A stretch of 31,817 nucleotides of DNA, from IMG/VR virus record IMGVR_UViG_3300010885_078619, positions 1 to 31,817 of that record, one strand, 5' to 3'. A model generated the notes under the pieces. It was not told the origin of the DNA, searched no databases, and saw only the letters and a program-made list of their open reading frames with translations. Position 1 is the first letter of the stretch. Each line of letters begins with the position of its first letter. This stretch comes from a virus. Position numbers and translations under genes: made by a program. This document shows, one piece after another, positions 1 through 6,408 of the stretch.

Positions 1-102
1 AAGGAAACGAACCATATCTCCAATTTTCCAATCAACCTCATCGAGTAGTTTTCCATCGAGGGTGAGGAGGGAGGAGATGAATACCGTGTTTATTTCACTC
101 AT
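1..102 (-). CDS. PGD-family small protein, truncated at window edge
   Basis: Only the first 34 codons are visible. They begin MSEINTVFISSLLTLDGK and run into IGDMVRFL, the signature that opens most small genes of this window. The N-terminal extension before the GD motif aligns by eye with the gene at 3893-4210 (MSDIRIMDIRTLVTIEGK, then PGDMVRF), so the two are close paralogues. The ATG overlaps the stop of the upstream gene by four bases, implying translational coupling. Function is unknown; an SH3/KOW-like barrel is inferred from the family pattern. Confidence 0.7.
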   Translation of the reverse strand, partial: MSEINTVFISSLLTLDGKLLDEVDWKIGDMVRFL

Positions 103-284
103 GATTCTTTCTCCAGTTCCCCTGGGGCGATGATTTGTTCCGGACGGAAATAAATCTGTTTCCCATCGGGTAGCAGGGTGAGGTAGGATTGAATCCCATA
201 GGAATTCCACCTTATATCCAGGATTATCCCGGTTCTTGTTGGCTCACCAAAAAAGTTTGTAAAACACAGATCACCAACATCCAT
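99..284 (-). CDS. PGD-family SH3-like small protein (MDVGDL variant)
   Basis: A 61-residue protein. It opens MDVGDLCF in place of MKPGDLVR, then has the family's second block (TGIILDIRW), a short strand-rich middle and an acidic tail (PGELEKES). It is the first gene after a TGCAAA/TAGGAT promoter element and its ATG lies six bases past the -10-like hexamer, so it is probably translated from a leaderless transcript. Its stop overlaps the ATG of the next gene. Function unknown; family membership rests on the GD(L/M) block and the GI(I/V)L block. Confidence 0.7.
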   Translation of the reverse strand: MDVGDLCFTNFFGEPTRTGIILDIRWNSYGIQSYLTLLPDGKQIYFRPEQIIAPGELEKES

Positions 285-319
285 AACCCTATCCTATCAT
301 GGTTCCTCAGGGTTTTGCA
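285..319 (-). promoter_or_regulatory. Leaderless-type promoter element
   Basis: Read on the minus strand: TGCAAA, 17 bases, TAGGAT, six bases, ATG of the gene ending at 284. It overlaps the last codons of the upstream gene at 297-566. The same spacing recurs at many other gene starts in this window. Confidence 0.6.
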
Positions 320-566
320 CCGTTCCTAGAACAATATAGGTTCCATCGGTTACGTAAGAATAGTTCTCACACCTTCTCATGGGAACTTCGTGTTTAAAAA
401 CCGTTCCAGGCCGGGAAGAATGAATCAATAGGATCTTTGAAACACCATCACCAGGAATTCCAGGAAGTTCACCAACGATTGTATAAATTGTGTTTCTGGA
501 TTGGGATAGGATAACATCACCAACCTGTAATTCACTCTCCAGGGCAACGGAACCGATCTCCCTCAC
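297..566 (-). CDS. PGD-family-like small protein (LQVGDVILS)
   Basis: An 89-residue protein from a GTG start that lies two bases after the stop of the gene at 569-751. An N-terminal stretch of about 13 residues precedes LQVGDVILSQ, a distant form of the PGDLVR motif, followed by IYTIVGELPG and a beta-rich middle ending LGTVQNPEEP. The 3' end contains a promoter element for the following gene. No function recognised. Confidence 0.65.
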   Translation of the reverse strand: MREIGSVALESELQVGDVILSQSRNTIYTIVGELPGIPGDGVSKILLIHSSRPGTVFKHEVPMRRCENYSYVTDGTYIVLGTVQNPEEP

Positions 567-568
567 CG

Positions 569-751
569 TTACCCCACAAGGTGTTTATCGTGGCGGAATT
601 CTGTTAGGATCTCCCACAGGAGGGCCGGAAGTGAATCATGGATGTGAAGGTAACCTGGTATACCATCATACATGCAACACCAGGCCGGGCCAGGTGAAAT
701 AACTCCGGGCTTTTCTCTCCAAATCCTGAATGATTTCATTAGGTTAAACAT
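569..751 (-). CDS. Hypothetical 60-residue protein
   Basis: The ATG directly abuts the stop codon of the leader-bearing gene at 752-964 (TGAATG) and its stop sits two bases before the next GTG, so the gene fits a coupled three-gene operon. An internal Met at residue 5 (MKSF) is another possible start. The sequence is rich in Trp, Pro and His (PAWCCMYDGIPGYLHIHDS) and contains no recognisable domain. The call rests on operon fit and absence of a competing frame, so confidence is moderate. Confidence 0.45.
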   Translation of the reverse strand: MFNLMKSFRIWREKPGVISPGPAWCCMYDGIPGYLHIHDSLPALLWEILTEFRHDKHLVG

Positions 752-964
752 TCAACTACGAATTTCTAGTTCAGCTTCGAGTTCGGTGATTTGCCTTTTT
801 AATTCAGCAATTTGTAATCTAATCTGAGCGGTGGAAAGATTACTAAAATCTTTTGGTTTAGGTAAACCAATCATTCTACTTTTTTCTTTCTTATCTTCGG
901 TTAGTTGGGCTCGCTTAATTTCTTCTGTAATAATCTGCTTAAGTTGTGCTGCGGTGATTTTCAT
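752..964 (-). CDS. Leader-bearing coiled-coil small protein
   Basis: A 70-residue protein. Residues 1-15 (MKITAAQLKQIITEE) form an amphipathic leader of the (Q/E)LRxIIxEE type that also starts the unrelated proteins at 17530-18185, 24586-24777 and 24940-25317. Residues about 28-36 are basic and proline-rich (GLPKPKDF); residues about 40-70 (LSTAQIRLQIAELKRQITELEAELEIRS) have the heptad pattern of a short coiled coil. The I-T-E within the leader fits the T4 prohead-protease consensus (I/L)xE. A good Shine-Dalgarno (taggaga) precedes the ATG. It heads a three-gene operon. Possible internal head or scaffold component (inference). Confidence 0.7.
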   Translation of the reverse strand: MKITAAQLKQIITEEIKRAQLTEDKKEKSRMIGLPKPKDFSNLSTAQIRLQIAELKRQITELEAELEIRS

Positions 965-1080
965 GGTGATAAATATATCTCCTAATTAAAAATGTCAGTG
1001 AAGTTGAAAATATCATATACTGATGATTAGCAACGCGAGGTGTATCATAGGGATATTTATTTATTGTGAGTTAGAGAAAA
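965..1080. other. Intergenic region left of IS200/IS605 element
   Basis: AT-rich stretch between the start of the leader-bearing gene and the left-end hairpin of the insertion sequence. It holds the ribosome binding site of the 752-964 gene near 974-979 and, presumably, the outer tip of the insertion sequence. No convincing gene is present. Confidence 0.5.
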
Positions 1081-1101
1081 GATACGGCCTTGTGCCGTAT
1101 C
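1081..1101 (+). repeat. IS left-end hairpin
   Basis: Eight-base-pair perfect stem gatacggc/gccgtatc around the five-base loop cttgt. It is the kind of subterminal structure recognised by Y1 HUH transposases. The same hairpin, with one bulged base, occurs at 13598-13619. Confidence 0.75.
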
Positions 1102-1109
1102 ATGAATCG

Positions 1110-1514
1110 TCATATTCTATCATGCTGAGTTTCAATGTATTTTTTCACACTTTCTTCGTTGGTTTCTCCAACAGATCCGTAGAAGGTTCCTCTACTCCAC
1201 AAACCTGATCCCCAAAATTTTCTACCTTTTAGTTTTGGAAACTTAGTGAAGATATACACAGCTGATATTGATTTCAACGTTTTTGCTATTTCTATCGGAG
1301 CTGTTTGATGATCCGCCTGAACAAAAATGTGAACATGATCTGGCATCACTTCAATGGTATGTAATAGCCAACCATATTCTCCACAAGTTTCTGCAATGAT
1401 ATGTTTTGTCTCGACAGCAATATCATCTTTTAACACTGCATGTCGATATTTTGGGCACCAAACGATGTGATAACCGAGTGAATGAACGCAATTATTTTCT
1501 GATATTTTTTGCAT
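1110..1514 (-). CDS. tnpA: IS200-type Y1 HUH transposase
   Basis: A 134-residue protein, the normal size of IS200/IS605 TnpA. It catalyses single-strand excision and insertion of the element at the end hairpins. Visible motifs: GYHIVWCPKYRHAVL near residues 14-28; the metal-binding HUH pair H60-V-H62 in MPDHVHIFV; and the nucleophile Tyr126 in SVKKYIETQ near the C-terminus. The chosen start (MQKISENN) leaves tnpA and tnpB divergent with little or no overlap; an upstream in-frame start at 1550 would add 12 residues but overlap tnpB. All catalytic residues are intact, so the enzyme is probably active and may also act on the tnpB-only relative at 12.5-13.6 kb. Confidence 0.92.
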   Translation of the reverse strand: MQKISENNCVHSLGYHIVWCPKYRHAVLKDDIAVETKHIIAETCGEYGWLLHTIEVMPDHVHIFVQADHQTAPIEIAKTLKSISAVYIFTKFPKLKGRKFWGSGLWSRGTFYGSVGETNEESVKKYIETQHDRI

Positions 1515-1533
1515 ATTGGTTATACTTATAAAC

Positions 1534-2697
1534 GTGAACAGGACGATCAAGGTAAAATTACAACTTTCTGATGCAGATGTTCTCTCGCTTAGAGAAACTC
1601 AGAAGATTGTTTCGTCCTGCTTCAACGATCACGTAGCTTGGTCATTTAAGAAGAAGTCTTGGTCGAAGTTAACTGCCCATAAAGATCTCTATTTCTCACA
1701 GAGAGAAAAATTCCCTCAACTTCCGTCTGCAATGTTGCAATCCACAAGAGATACAGCTCTTGAATCTGTAAAAGCGTTAAAATTCAAGTTTCAGCCTAAG
1801 AAATCTGAAAACAGCGGGATTAGGTACGATAAGAGATTGTTCTCACTAAGAGGAGAACAACTTACTTTGAGCTCTATAAACGGTAGAATTAAGACAATAG
1901 TTCAATTCCCTGAATGGTGTAAGGAAGTTGTAAAAAAGGGAAAGGTTCAAGGAATTCAACTTTGCTGGGACAAGAAAAAGAAACAGTTTAATGCGAGTAT
2001 AGTCTTTAGCTTGTTCGATATTAAGCCTAAATCAGACGGAACAGTCATAGGCTTAGATAGAGGTTTGATCAACTTAGTGACGAGTTCAGAAGGTGAAATT
2101 TTTGGTGGGAAATCAGTCAGAAAGAATCAGAGGAAGTTCCTCTACTTGAGGAAGAAGTTGTCGACAAAAGGTACTCATTCCGCTAAAAGGCTTCTTAGGA
2201 AGATTAGTGGAAAAGAGCAGCGGTTCAGTCGAGAAATTAATCACATCATTGCGAAAGAATTGTCTGAAAGAAGTGAAGTCAAAACGTATGTCATAGAGGA
2301 TTTAAGCGGAATTAGAAACAAATCAAGAGGAAGAAAGATGAACAAGATTCTCTCCTCTTGGGCTTTTAAACAGTTTGAATCTTTCTTGACTTATAAGTGC
2401 ACAGCAAAAGGAATATCTGTCGAAAAAGTTGATGCAAGATATACGTCACAAAGATGTTCTTGTTGCGGAACAATTAGAAAAGAAAATCGTTTGAGAGGAA
2501 GATACTCCTGTAATCGATGTAGTTTCACAAAACACGCAGACATTAATGCAGCAATTAATATCAGAGATCGTTGGATCTCTAAATCATCTCGCAGCTTGAA
2601 CTGTGAGCAGGATGCAGTCAATCATCCACACGGAAACAGTGTTGTTCTTGACGTTGGATCAAGCGCTGAGTTCCAAGGTCACGGCCTCGTGCCGTGA
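1534..2697 (+). CDS. tnpB: TnpB, RNA-guided RuvC-like nuclease of IS605
   Basis: About 387 residues from a GTG start (NRTIKVKLQLSD); a TTG at 1516 is an alternative. TnpB is the RNA-guided nuclease ancestral to Cas12 and promotes retention of the element. RuvC-I is in IGLDRGLINLV, RuvC-II in YVIEDLSGIRNK, and RuvC-III in HADINAAINI. A four-cysteine zinc ribbon (CSCCG, then CNRC) sits just before RuvC-III. All three acidic residues are present. The last codons (GHGLVP) are encoded by the right-end hairpin, as in the second TnpB of this window. The guide RNA expected from the 3' end of tnpB and the right end would take its guide from bases just past about 2699. Confidence 0.93.
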   Translation: MNRTIKVKLQLSDADVLSLRETQKIVSSCFNDHVAWSFKKKSWSKLTAHKDLYFSQREKFPQLPSAMLQSTRDTALESVKALKFKFQPKKSENSGIRYDKRLFSLRGEQLTLSSINGRIKTIVQFPEWCKEVVKKGKVQGIQLCWDKKKKQFNASIVFSLFDIKPKSDGTVIGLDRGLINLVTSSEGEIFGGKSVRKNQRKFLYLRKKLSTKGTHSAKRLLRKISGKEQRFSREINHIIAKELSERSEVKTYVIEDLSGIRNKSRGRKMNKILSSWAFKQFESFLTYKCTAKGISVEKVDARYTSQRCSCCGTIRKENRLRGRYSCNRCSFTKHADINAAINIRDRWISKSSRSLNCEQDAVNHPHGNSVVLDVGSSAEFQGHGLVP

Positions 2698-2974
2698 CTA
2701 TTTGACCCTCCGCATTACATTTCGGGAAACTCCGTTCATCCGTTAATCCCTCGTGTTGGAAGAAGATCTCTTCCGATTCCTTGAATAAGGAACGTAGATC
2801 CTCGTAGCCCAGCTCAATGGAATTGGTTCCACTTCCCCAAGGATCGGTGATTCCAATACTAAACCTCTTGTAGGTTGGATTCCAATGAATGCTTAGATGA
2901 TTTCCTTCCATATCATGAAAACCAGCCGAGGTGTTCTTCTTCTTTTTTGCCGTGGTGTTCAACCCCTTCTTCAT
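2618..2974 (-). pseudogene. Small phage gene truncated by the IS right end
   Basis: Native coding sequence runs from 2974 to about 2699: a lysine-rich start (MKKGLNTTAKKKK), then HLSIHWNPTYKRFSIGI and an acidic region (GYEDLRSLFKESEEIFF). After about residue 92 the frame continues into the insertion sequence and ends with 26 residues antisense to tnpB, so the natural C-terminus is probably lost. A leaderless-type promoter sits directly upstream. The 116 bases on the far side of the element do not show a clear in-frame remainder, so how much was lost is unknown. No function recognised. Confidence 0.55.
2678..2698 (+). repeat. IS right-end hairpin, also the tnpB 3' end
   Basis: Perfect eight-base-pair stem gtcacggc/gccgtgac with loop ctcgt. 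It overlaps the tnpB stop codon and encodes the terminal GLVP. In this family the right end also forms the scaffold of the TnpB guide RNA. Confidence 0.7.
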
Positions 2975-3009
2975 GATTCTATTCTATCATCCTCCTGCGA
3001 AACTTTGCA
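2975..3009 (-). promoter_or_regulatory. Leaderless-type promoter element
   Basis: Minus strand: TGCAAA, 17 bases, TAGAAT, six bases (AGAATC), ATG at 2974. The best match of the series to a consensus -10. It overlaps the stop region of the preceding gene. Confidence 0.65.
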
Positions 3010-3277
3010 CCGGATCAACATCACTCATGAAAAGGTAGAATTCCTTAACACCTTCGTAATCCCACACACCAACTCGAATTCCAAACTGTTGAACCGCACT
3101 GATCCAGGAACCGTGAGGAGATCTTGAGTTCTGTGGGGAATCATAGGTAAATCCCCCGGCCGAGATCCATTTTCCACCCTTTTCCACCCCACGAAATCCT
3201 CGGTTCTTACCGGATTTTATTGGTGGTTGAGATGAAATATTTCCGTGTGGATCACAGCCAAGTTCCTCAAGGTTCAT
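2987..3277 (-). CDS. Hypothetical protein
   Basis: A 96-residue protein starting MNLEELGCDPHG, one base after the TAA of the upstream gene. A longer in-frame start at 3373 would overlap that gene by 95 bases and is rejected. The sequence is Gly/Lys-rich in the middle (KSGKNRGFRGVEKGGKW) and ends with a strand-rich segment (FGIRVGVWDYEGVKEFYLFMSDVD). No known domain recognised. It is the second gene of an operon led by 3279-3680. Confidence 0.65.
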   Translation of the reverse strand: MNLEELGCDPHGNISSQPPIKSGKNRGFRGVEKGGKWISAGGFTYDSPQNSRSPHGSWISAVQQFGIRVGVWDYEGVKEFYLFMSDVDPVQSFAGG

Positions 3278-3278
3278 G

Positions 3279-3680
3279 TTACGCGTTTTCCCATCCTCCA
3301 ACCGGCCGATATCCGGAAGGATACTGGCAAACATAACCACGCCAACCATCGGCCTCGCATCCTTCCAAGGCATCCGAAAGATTGTTCCAGGTGGTTGGAT
3401 TCCACGAGGCTATTTTTCCTGTTGGAGAACCATCAACAGTGTAGGCAATTCCGTACAACATTCGCCCATCCAATTCCTTGGTGTGCCTAACCCATTCCTG
3501 AAGTGCCCCAATTAGATTTTCTGCCTCCTTCCAACCTTCGGAGGAGGGAGGAAGAGAAAAAGAAGTACTTTCGTGATAATCAACAGTAACAATTCTCAGT
3601 GTTCCATCTACAATCATCTCCAGGAACAAATCACCGTGTTTTTCGGAATCAATTTCGCTTGTGTATAGATCTGCACTCAT
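3279..3680 (-). CDS. Hypothetical protein
   Basis: A 133-residue protein with a strong promoter element directly before the ATG. The N-terminal half is strand-rich (LFLEMIVDGTLRIVTVDY). The middle has an amphipathic helix (SEGWKEAENLIGALQEWVRHTK) and the C-terminal part a second region around WNPTTWNNLSDALEGCEADGW. No family is recognised. It is the first gene of a two-gene operon with the gene at 2987-3277. Confidence 0.7.
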   Translation of the reverse strand: MSADLYTSEIDSEKHGDLFLEMIVDGTLRIVTVDYHESTSFSLPPSSEGWKEAENLIGALQEWVRHTKELDGRMLYGIAYTVDGSPTGKIASWNPTTWNNLSDALEGCEADGWRGYVCQYPSGYRPVGGWENA

Positions 3681-3715
3681 GTTTCTATTCTACCTCACTC
3701 AGGTATGGGTTTGCA
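3681..3715 (-). promoter_or_regulatory. Leaderless-type promoter element
   Basis: Minus strand: TGCAAA, 17 bases, TAGAAT, AGAAAC, ATG at 3680. The -35-like box begins two bases after the TGA of the upstream gene, so a terminating operon and a new start are directly juxtaposed. Confidence 0.65.
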
Positions 3716-3716
3716 C

Positions 3717-3896
3717 TCACCTGATCACCTCGTAACAACTTCGAAACCCATTGAATTCCCAACGAACAATCTCTCCGTTTCCCAAAAGAACCTCAACATT
3801 TCTCCAGGATACCTTGAGAATCAATCCAATCTCAGGTGTGTAACGGTGAACCACCAATTTTCCAGGTTGAATATCGTTAACACTTGAAGGAATCAC
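3717..3896 (-). CDS. PGD-family small protein (IQPGKLVV)
   Basis: A 59-residue protein from GTG at 3896, overlapping the stop of the gene at 3893-4210 by four bases (GTGA). Residues 1-20 read MIPSSVNDIQPGKLVVHRYT; the family second block is EIGLILKVSW, followed by NVEVLLGNGEIVRWEF. This supplies the three-block architecture (PGxLV, GxILxV, G-x-I/V-x-W). It is the last gene of the operon that begins at 4464. Confidence 0.65.
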   Translation of the reverse strand: MIPSSVNDIQPGKLVVHRYTPEIGLILKVSWRNVEVLLGNGEIVRWEFNGFRSCYEVIR

Positions 3897-4210
3897 GGAT
3901 CATCCTTTTCATCCTTACACATGTGATCCAAATAGAATGGAAGGGCACCTGGTGGCATGGGTTGAACCTGAAACATTTGTTGGGAAATTTGAGTATAATT
4001 CCGTGTGATGGGCCTCACGATATTATCAAAGGGATTCTTAAAATTGCTCCATAACACCTTGGCATTGTTTTCATCGATTTTTTCCACCACCGTTCCAAGT
4101 GAATGTGGGGCCAAATAAAACCGTACCATATCACCTGGTTTTGGTTCATTACAAAACTTGCCTTCGATGGTTACCAGGGTTCTAATATCCATGATTCTAA
4201 TATCACTCAT
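3893..4210 (-). CDS. PGD-family small protein with N-terminal extension
   Basis: A 105-residue protein. About 22 residues (MSDIRIMDIRTLVTIEGKF) precede PKPGDMVRFYLAP; then come GTVVEKIDENNAKVLW and a longer C-terminal part ending in a charged tail (DHMCKDEKDDP). The N-terminal extension matches the partial gene at 1-102. Overlaps both neighbours by four bases. Role unknown. Confidence 0.7.
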   Translation of the reverse strand: MSDIRIMDIRTLVTIEGKFCNEPKPGDMVRFYLAPHSLGTVVEKIDENNAKVLWSNFKNPFDNIVRPITRNYTQISQQMFQVQPMPPGALPFYLDHMCKDEKDDP

Positions 4211-4464
4211 GATTCACCTTCCACCTGTTGAGGAATTGCCCGATTTAACCAACCAATAATACCCCTTGAGGTGATAACCCGGCAACCATTTCCACCTCGT
4301 TCAAAGGAATCCTCCAATACCATTGCGAGTTCTCCTGTTTCAAAGAATCCACTAAAACCATTGGGATTTTCTTCGATCTTTCCCCACCTGGCACGGAGAA
4401 CATTACCGAACATCTTATCAATCTCAGGAATTCCTCCTAAACGAACGAGTTCACCAGGTTTCAC
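4207..4464 (-). CDS. PGD-family small protein
   Basis: An 85-residue protein from a GTG start (MKPGELVRLGG) with a recognisable Shine-Dalgarno (agaggtg) about seven bases upstream, unlike the leaderless genes. Family blocks: KPGELVRL, GELAMVLEDSFE, then RVITSRGIIGWLNRAI. The third block, G-x-x-GW(I/L), recurs in many paralogues. Confidence 0.7.
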   Translation of the reverse strand: MKPGELVRLGGIPEIDKMFGNVLRARWGKIEENPNGFSGFFETGELAMVLEDSFERGGNGCRVITSRGIIGWLNRAIPQQVEGES

Positions 4465-4481
4465 TTGAGCACCTCTATGCT

Positions 4482-4510
4482 AGAGTACCACACTGATCGG
4501 GTGTTTTACA
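4482..4510 (-). promoter_or_regulatory. Variant promoter element with a leader
   Basis: Minus strand: TGTAAA, 17 bases, TACTCT. The hexamers deviate from the other elements, and the -10-like box lies 17 bases from the GTG at 4464, leaving room for a Shine-Dalgarno. The TGTAAA box coincides with the stop of the gene at 4506-4700. Confidence 0.4.
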
Positions 4511-4700
4511 CGCACGAGATCATCTCAAGACTGACCGGTTGGAGGCTCAAGGTTCTCCCGTCTTGAAGCACGATCTTCCAAACATCCAGTGTTCCACGTT
4601 TCCCAGGGCTCAACACGATACCCAACATCCCGTTGTACTCTTTGGTCCAGGACTTGTCACCCGCCCTCACTTTCACTCGAACCAGATCACCAGGTTTCAT
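4506..4700 (-). CDS. PGD-family small protein
   Basis: A 64-residue protein, close to the minimal form of the family: MKPGDLVRVKVRAGDKSW, then NGMLGIVLSPGKRGTLDVWKIVL and DGRTLSLQPVSLEMI. Its ATG overlaps the stop of the gene at 4697-4912. Compact size and alternating hydrophobics support a five-stranded SH3-like barrel (inference). Confidence 0.75.
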   Translation of the reverse strand: MKPGDLVRVKVRAGDKSWTKEYNGMLGIVLSPGKRGTLDVWKIVLQDGRTLSLQPVSLEMISCV

Positions 4701-4912
4701 ACGATCACCTCAGTTTTAAGGTGTGTTACCTGAGATGATTCGGATAAATCCGGCCATAAAATACGTACCCTATTTTTATCAAATATTTCTAGTACAATTC
4801 CAAGCCTCATGTGGCCATTGTAGAAGTTACCTACCATATCACCTGGTTGTGGATTGTGTACCGGGCCACCGGTGGGGGCAGAAAGTGAAAGTGTGTAGTG
4901 ATTAGAGATCAC
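4697..4912 (-). CDS. PGD-family small protein with N-terminal extension
   Basis: A 71-residue protein from GTG. About 20 residues (MISNHYTLSLSAPTGGPVHN) precede PQPGDMVGNFYNG; the second and third blocks are RLGIVLEIFDKNRVRILWPD. The stop overlaps the next ATG. Three bases separate its start from the stop of the upstream gene. Confidence 0.7.
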   Translation of the reverse strand: MISNHYTLSLSAPTGGPVHNPQPGDMVGNFYNGHMRLGIVLEIFDKNRVRILWPDLSESSQVTHLKTEVIV

Positions 4913-4915
4913 AAT

Positions 4916-5134
4916 TCACTTTACCTCATCTGTGTAACCTGAGAAAATATTGATTACTCCACGATCGGTAATCACATGGTAAAATACCCGAGGATTATCA
5001 CCGCTTTCCACAGATTCCTCCAGAAAAATTCCGATGGTATCCGAAGAAAATCGAATCACAGGTTCCCCTGGTTTATAATCAAGAGGATATCCATGGGAAT
5101 GTGCATAGATTCGAATCAAATCACCCGGTTTCAT
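4916..5134 (-). CDS. PGD-family small protein
   Basis: A 72-residue protein: MKPGDLIRIYAHSHGYPLDY, then DTIGIFLEESVESGDNPRVF and YHVITDRGVINIFSGYTDEVK. Shares the HVITDRG/RVITSRG block with the gene at 4207-4464. Starts inside the stop of the preceding gene (ATGA). Confidence 0.72.
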   Translation of the reverse strand: MKPGDLIRIYAHSHGYPLDYKPGEPVIRFSSDTIGIFLEESVESGDNPRVFYHVITDRGVINIFSGYTDEVK

Positions 5135-5298
5135 GTGGGAAACTCCGTTAGGTTGTGTTCCTGATATGCCAACTTCTGACCCGTGGATGGGTCAAGAACA
5201 ACACAATAATCCTTTCCAAAAGTTTCAATGATAATCAATGGGGTTCGAGAATCAATGAGTCTGGATCCCTTAAGAAAAACCATATCACCTGGTTTCAC
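5131..5298 (-). CDS. PGD-family small protein (55 aa)
   Basis: A 55-residue gene from GTG at 5298: MKPGDMVFLKGSRLIDSRT, then PLIIIETFGKDYCVVLDPS and TGQKLAYQEHNLTEF. It overlaps both neighbours by four bases (GTGA upstream, ATGA downstream), which supports it despite its small size. Confidence 0.7.
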   Translation of the reverse strand: MKPGDMVFLKGSRLIDSRTPLIIIETFGKDYCVVLDPSTGQKLAYQEHNLTEFPT

Positions 5299-5471
5299 GA
5301 GATCACCTGGTAATAGTTAAGGAAGTATGCTTGTGCACCATGATTCACCTTGCCATTTGTGAATAAAACAACAAACCCGTATTCAGTTTCCTCAAGAATC
5401 ACACCCATCTCCTCATCATGAAAAACCGAGGCATTTGTATAGATGGTATGAATCATATCACCGGTTTTCAT
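5295..5471 (-). CDS. PGD-family small protein (58 aa)
   Basis: A 58-residue gene from ATG at 5471: MKTGDMIHTIYTNASVFHDE, then EMGVILEETEYGFVVLF and a short tail (AQAYFLNYYQVIS). It is the first gene of an operon that runs through 5131, 4916, 4697 and 4506, and is preceded by a leaderless-type promoter. Confidence 0.7.
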   Translation of the reverse strand: MKTGDMIHTIYTNASVFHDEEMGVILEETEYGFVVLFTNGKVNHGAQAYFLNYYQVIS

Positions 5472-5505
5472 GATTCACTCTACCATCCCTTTACGGAACT
5501 TTGCA
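5472..5505 (-). promoter_or_regulatory. Leaderless-type promoter element
   Basis: Minus strand: TGCAAA, 17 bases, TAGAGT, five bases (GAATC), ATG at 5471. One base shorter between -10 and ATG than the other members. Confidence 0.6.
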
Positions 5506-5507
5506 CC

Positions 5508-5702
5508 TCAAAGTGATTCTATTTCATCATAGAAAACTGGGAATATCTTTGCAGTTGCTGGATGAAGAACCTGAGATGGTTCGGATTGATCCACACCCAT
5601 ATCCTCCAGGAGTATGAAAAAATCATCTCGAATTTCACGAATCACCAAGGAACCATAGATATCGGAATCCACAGTCAATCGTACGAGATCACCACGAATC
5701 AT
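5508..5702 (-). CDS. PGD-family small protein (MIRGDLVRL)
   Basis: A 64-residue protein: MIRGDLVRLTVDSDIYGSLV, then EIRDDFFILLEDMGVDQSEP and a C-terminal region without the GWI block. Overlaps the stop of the upstream gene by four bases (ATGA). Last gene of the operon that begins at 6373. Confidence 0.7.
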   Translation of the reverse strand: MIRGDLVRLTVDSDIYGSLVIREIRDDFFILLEDMGVDQSEPSQVLHPATAKIFPVFYDEIESL

Positions 5703-5893
5703 ACAGGTTTAATCCTTTCCAGGCCAATTCTTTTCACACCGGTGCTGGTGATGATTTCACAGGTTGGAAATGATGGTGAATAATCTGGATGATTCCACAG
5801 AATTTGCTGAACATAAATTCCAAGATAAGGAATGGCATAAGTGTAGGAGTTAACCATCATTCCTTCAACTTTTACGAGATCACCGGGTTTCAT
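5699..5893 (-). CDS. PGD-family small protein
   Basis: A 64-residue protein: MKPGDLVKVEGMMVNSYTYA, then YLGIYVQQILWN and EIITSTGVKRIGLERIKPV. The third block TSTGVKRIGLERI replaces the usual GxGWIxxxDLE. The start lies 14 bases inside the end of the upstream gene. Confidence 0.72.
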   Translation of the reverse strand: MKPGDLVKVEGMMVNSYTYAIPYLGIYVQQILWNHPDYSPSFPTCEIITSTGVKRIGLERIKPV

Positions 5894-6113
5894 TGAGAAT
5901 CTCCATATCCATTCTATAAACCCAACGTACTCCTCGAGGAAATAAAACCTTCAAAACATCCTGACCCCATTGATTCTGATGTTCTTCAAGAAGGCAAACA
6001 ATCTCATTTTTTTCCATGTGAATTTCCCAGGAATCACACTGATCATCAGTGTATACACGTACCACACCAACCTGAATTTTATTGCTGACACGAAGAAGAT
6101 CACCAGGTTTCAT
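5880..6113 (-). CDS. PGD-family small protein
   Basis: A 77-residue protein: MKPGDLLRVSNKIQVGVVRV, a polar middle (WEIHMEKNEIVCLLEEHQNQWG), then VLKVLFPRGVRWVYRMDMEILN. The third block RGVRWVYRMDMEIL is a clear variant of GIGWIxxxDLExI. Four-base overlap with the upstream gene. Confidence 0.75.
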   Translation of the reverse strand: MKPGDLLRVSNKIQVGVVRVYTDDQCDSWEIHMEKNEIVCLLEEHQNQWGQDVLKVLFPRGVRWVYRMDMEILNETR

Positions 6114-6373
6114 ACCAATTCCAGATCACATCTTTTTATCCAACCACAACCACCTAATGTAGGTAAAACCTTTACCCAAAATGTTTGGATGTGTTTTCCA
6201 TCACCAGGAATTTCCTTTTGTTCCAATACAATTCCAACATCAATGTAACTGAATTTTCCTACGTGGCACTTCCTATAGATCGATTCAAAACTCGGCGGAT
6301 CATCCCACAGCACCTTAAATGGTTCCTCACCCTCCAATTCAGGAATGATTCGTACCATATCACCGGGTTTCAT
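6110..6373 (-). CDS. PGD-family small protein
   Basis: An 87-residue protein with the full architecture: MKPGDMVRIIPELEGEEP, FSYIDVGIVLEQKEIPGDG, then FWVKVLPTLGGCGWIKRCDLELV. It is preceded by a leaderless-type promoter and leads an operon through 5880, 5699 and 5508. Confidence 0.78.
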   Translation of the reverse strand: MKPGDMVRIIPELEGEEPFKVLWDDPPSFESIYRKCHVGKFSYIDVGIVLEQKEIPGDGKHIQTFWVKVLPTLGGCGWIKRCDLELV

Positions 6374-6408
6374 GATTCCAATCTACCACATCCATTCCAC
6401 GGTTTGCA
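6374..6408 (-). promoter_or_regulatory. Leaderless-type promoter element
   Basis: Minus strand: TGCAAA, 17 bases, TAGATT, GGAATC, ATG at 6373. The upstream box lies inside the 3' end of the gene at 6383-6652. Confidence 0.65.

Larger units (their letters stand above)
1081..2698 (+). mobile_element. IS200/IS605-type element with tnpA and tnpB
   Basis: Divergent tnpA (minus) and tnpB (plus) are bracketed by two hairpins: 1081-1101 (stem gatacggc/gccgtatc, loop cttgt) and 2678-2698 (stem gtcacggc/gccgtgac, loop ctcgt). Subterminal imperfect palindromes, HUH TnpA and no inverted repeats or target duplication are the hallmarks of this superfamily, which moves as single-stranded DNA by peel-and-paste. 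The exact cleavage sites lie outside the hairpins and cannot be fixed by eye, so the coordinates are a minimum. The right end abuts a truncated small gene at 2699-2974. The element at 12462-13619 shares nearly the same hairpins. Confidence 0.85.

Noticed and set aside
2987-3373. Longer start of the 2987 gene at 3373
   Set aside because: It would overlap the upstream gene by 95 bases, whereas the ATG at 3277 follows that gene's stop by one base like other pairs here.
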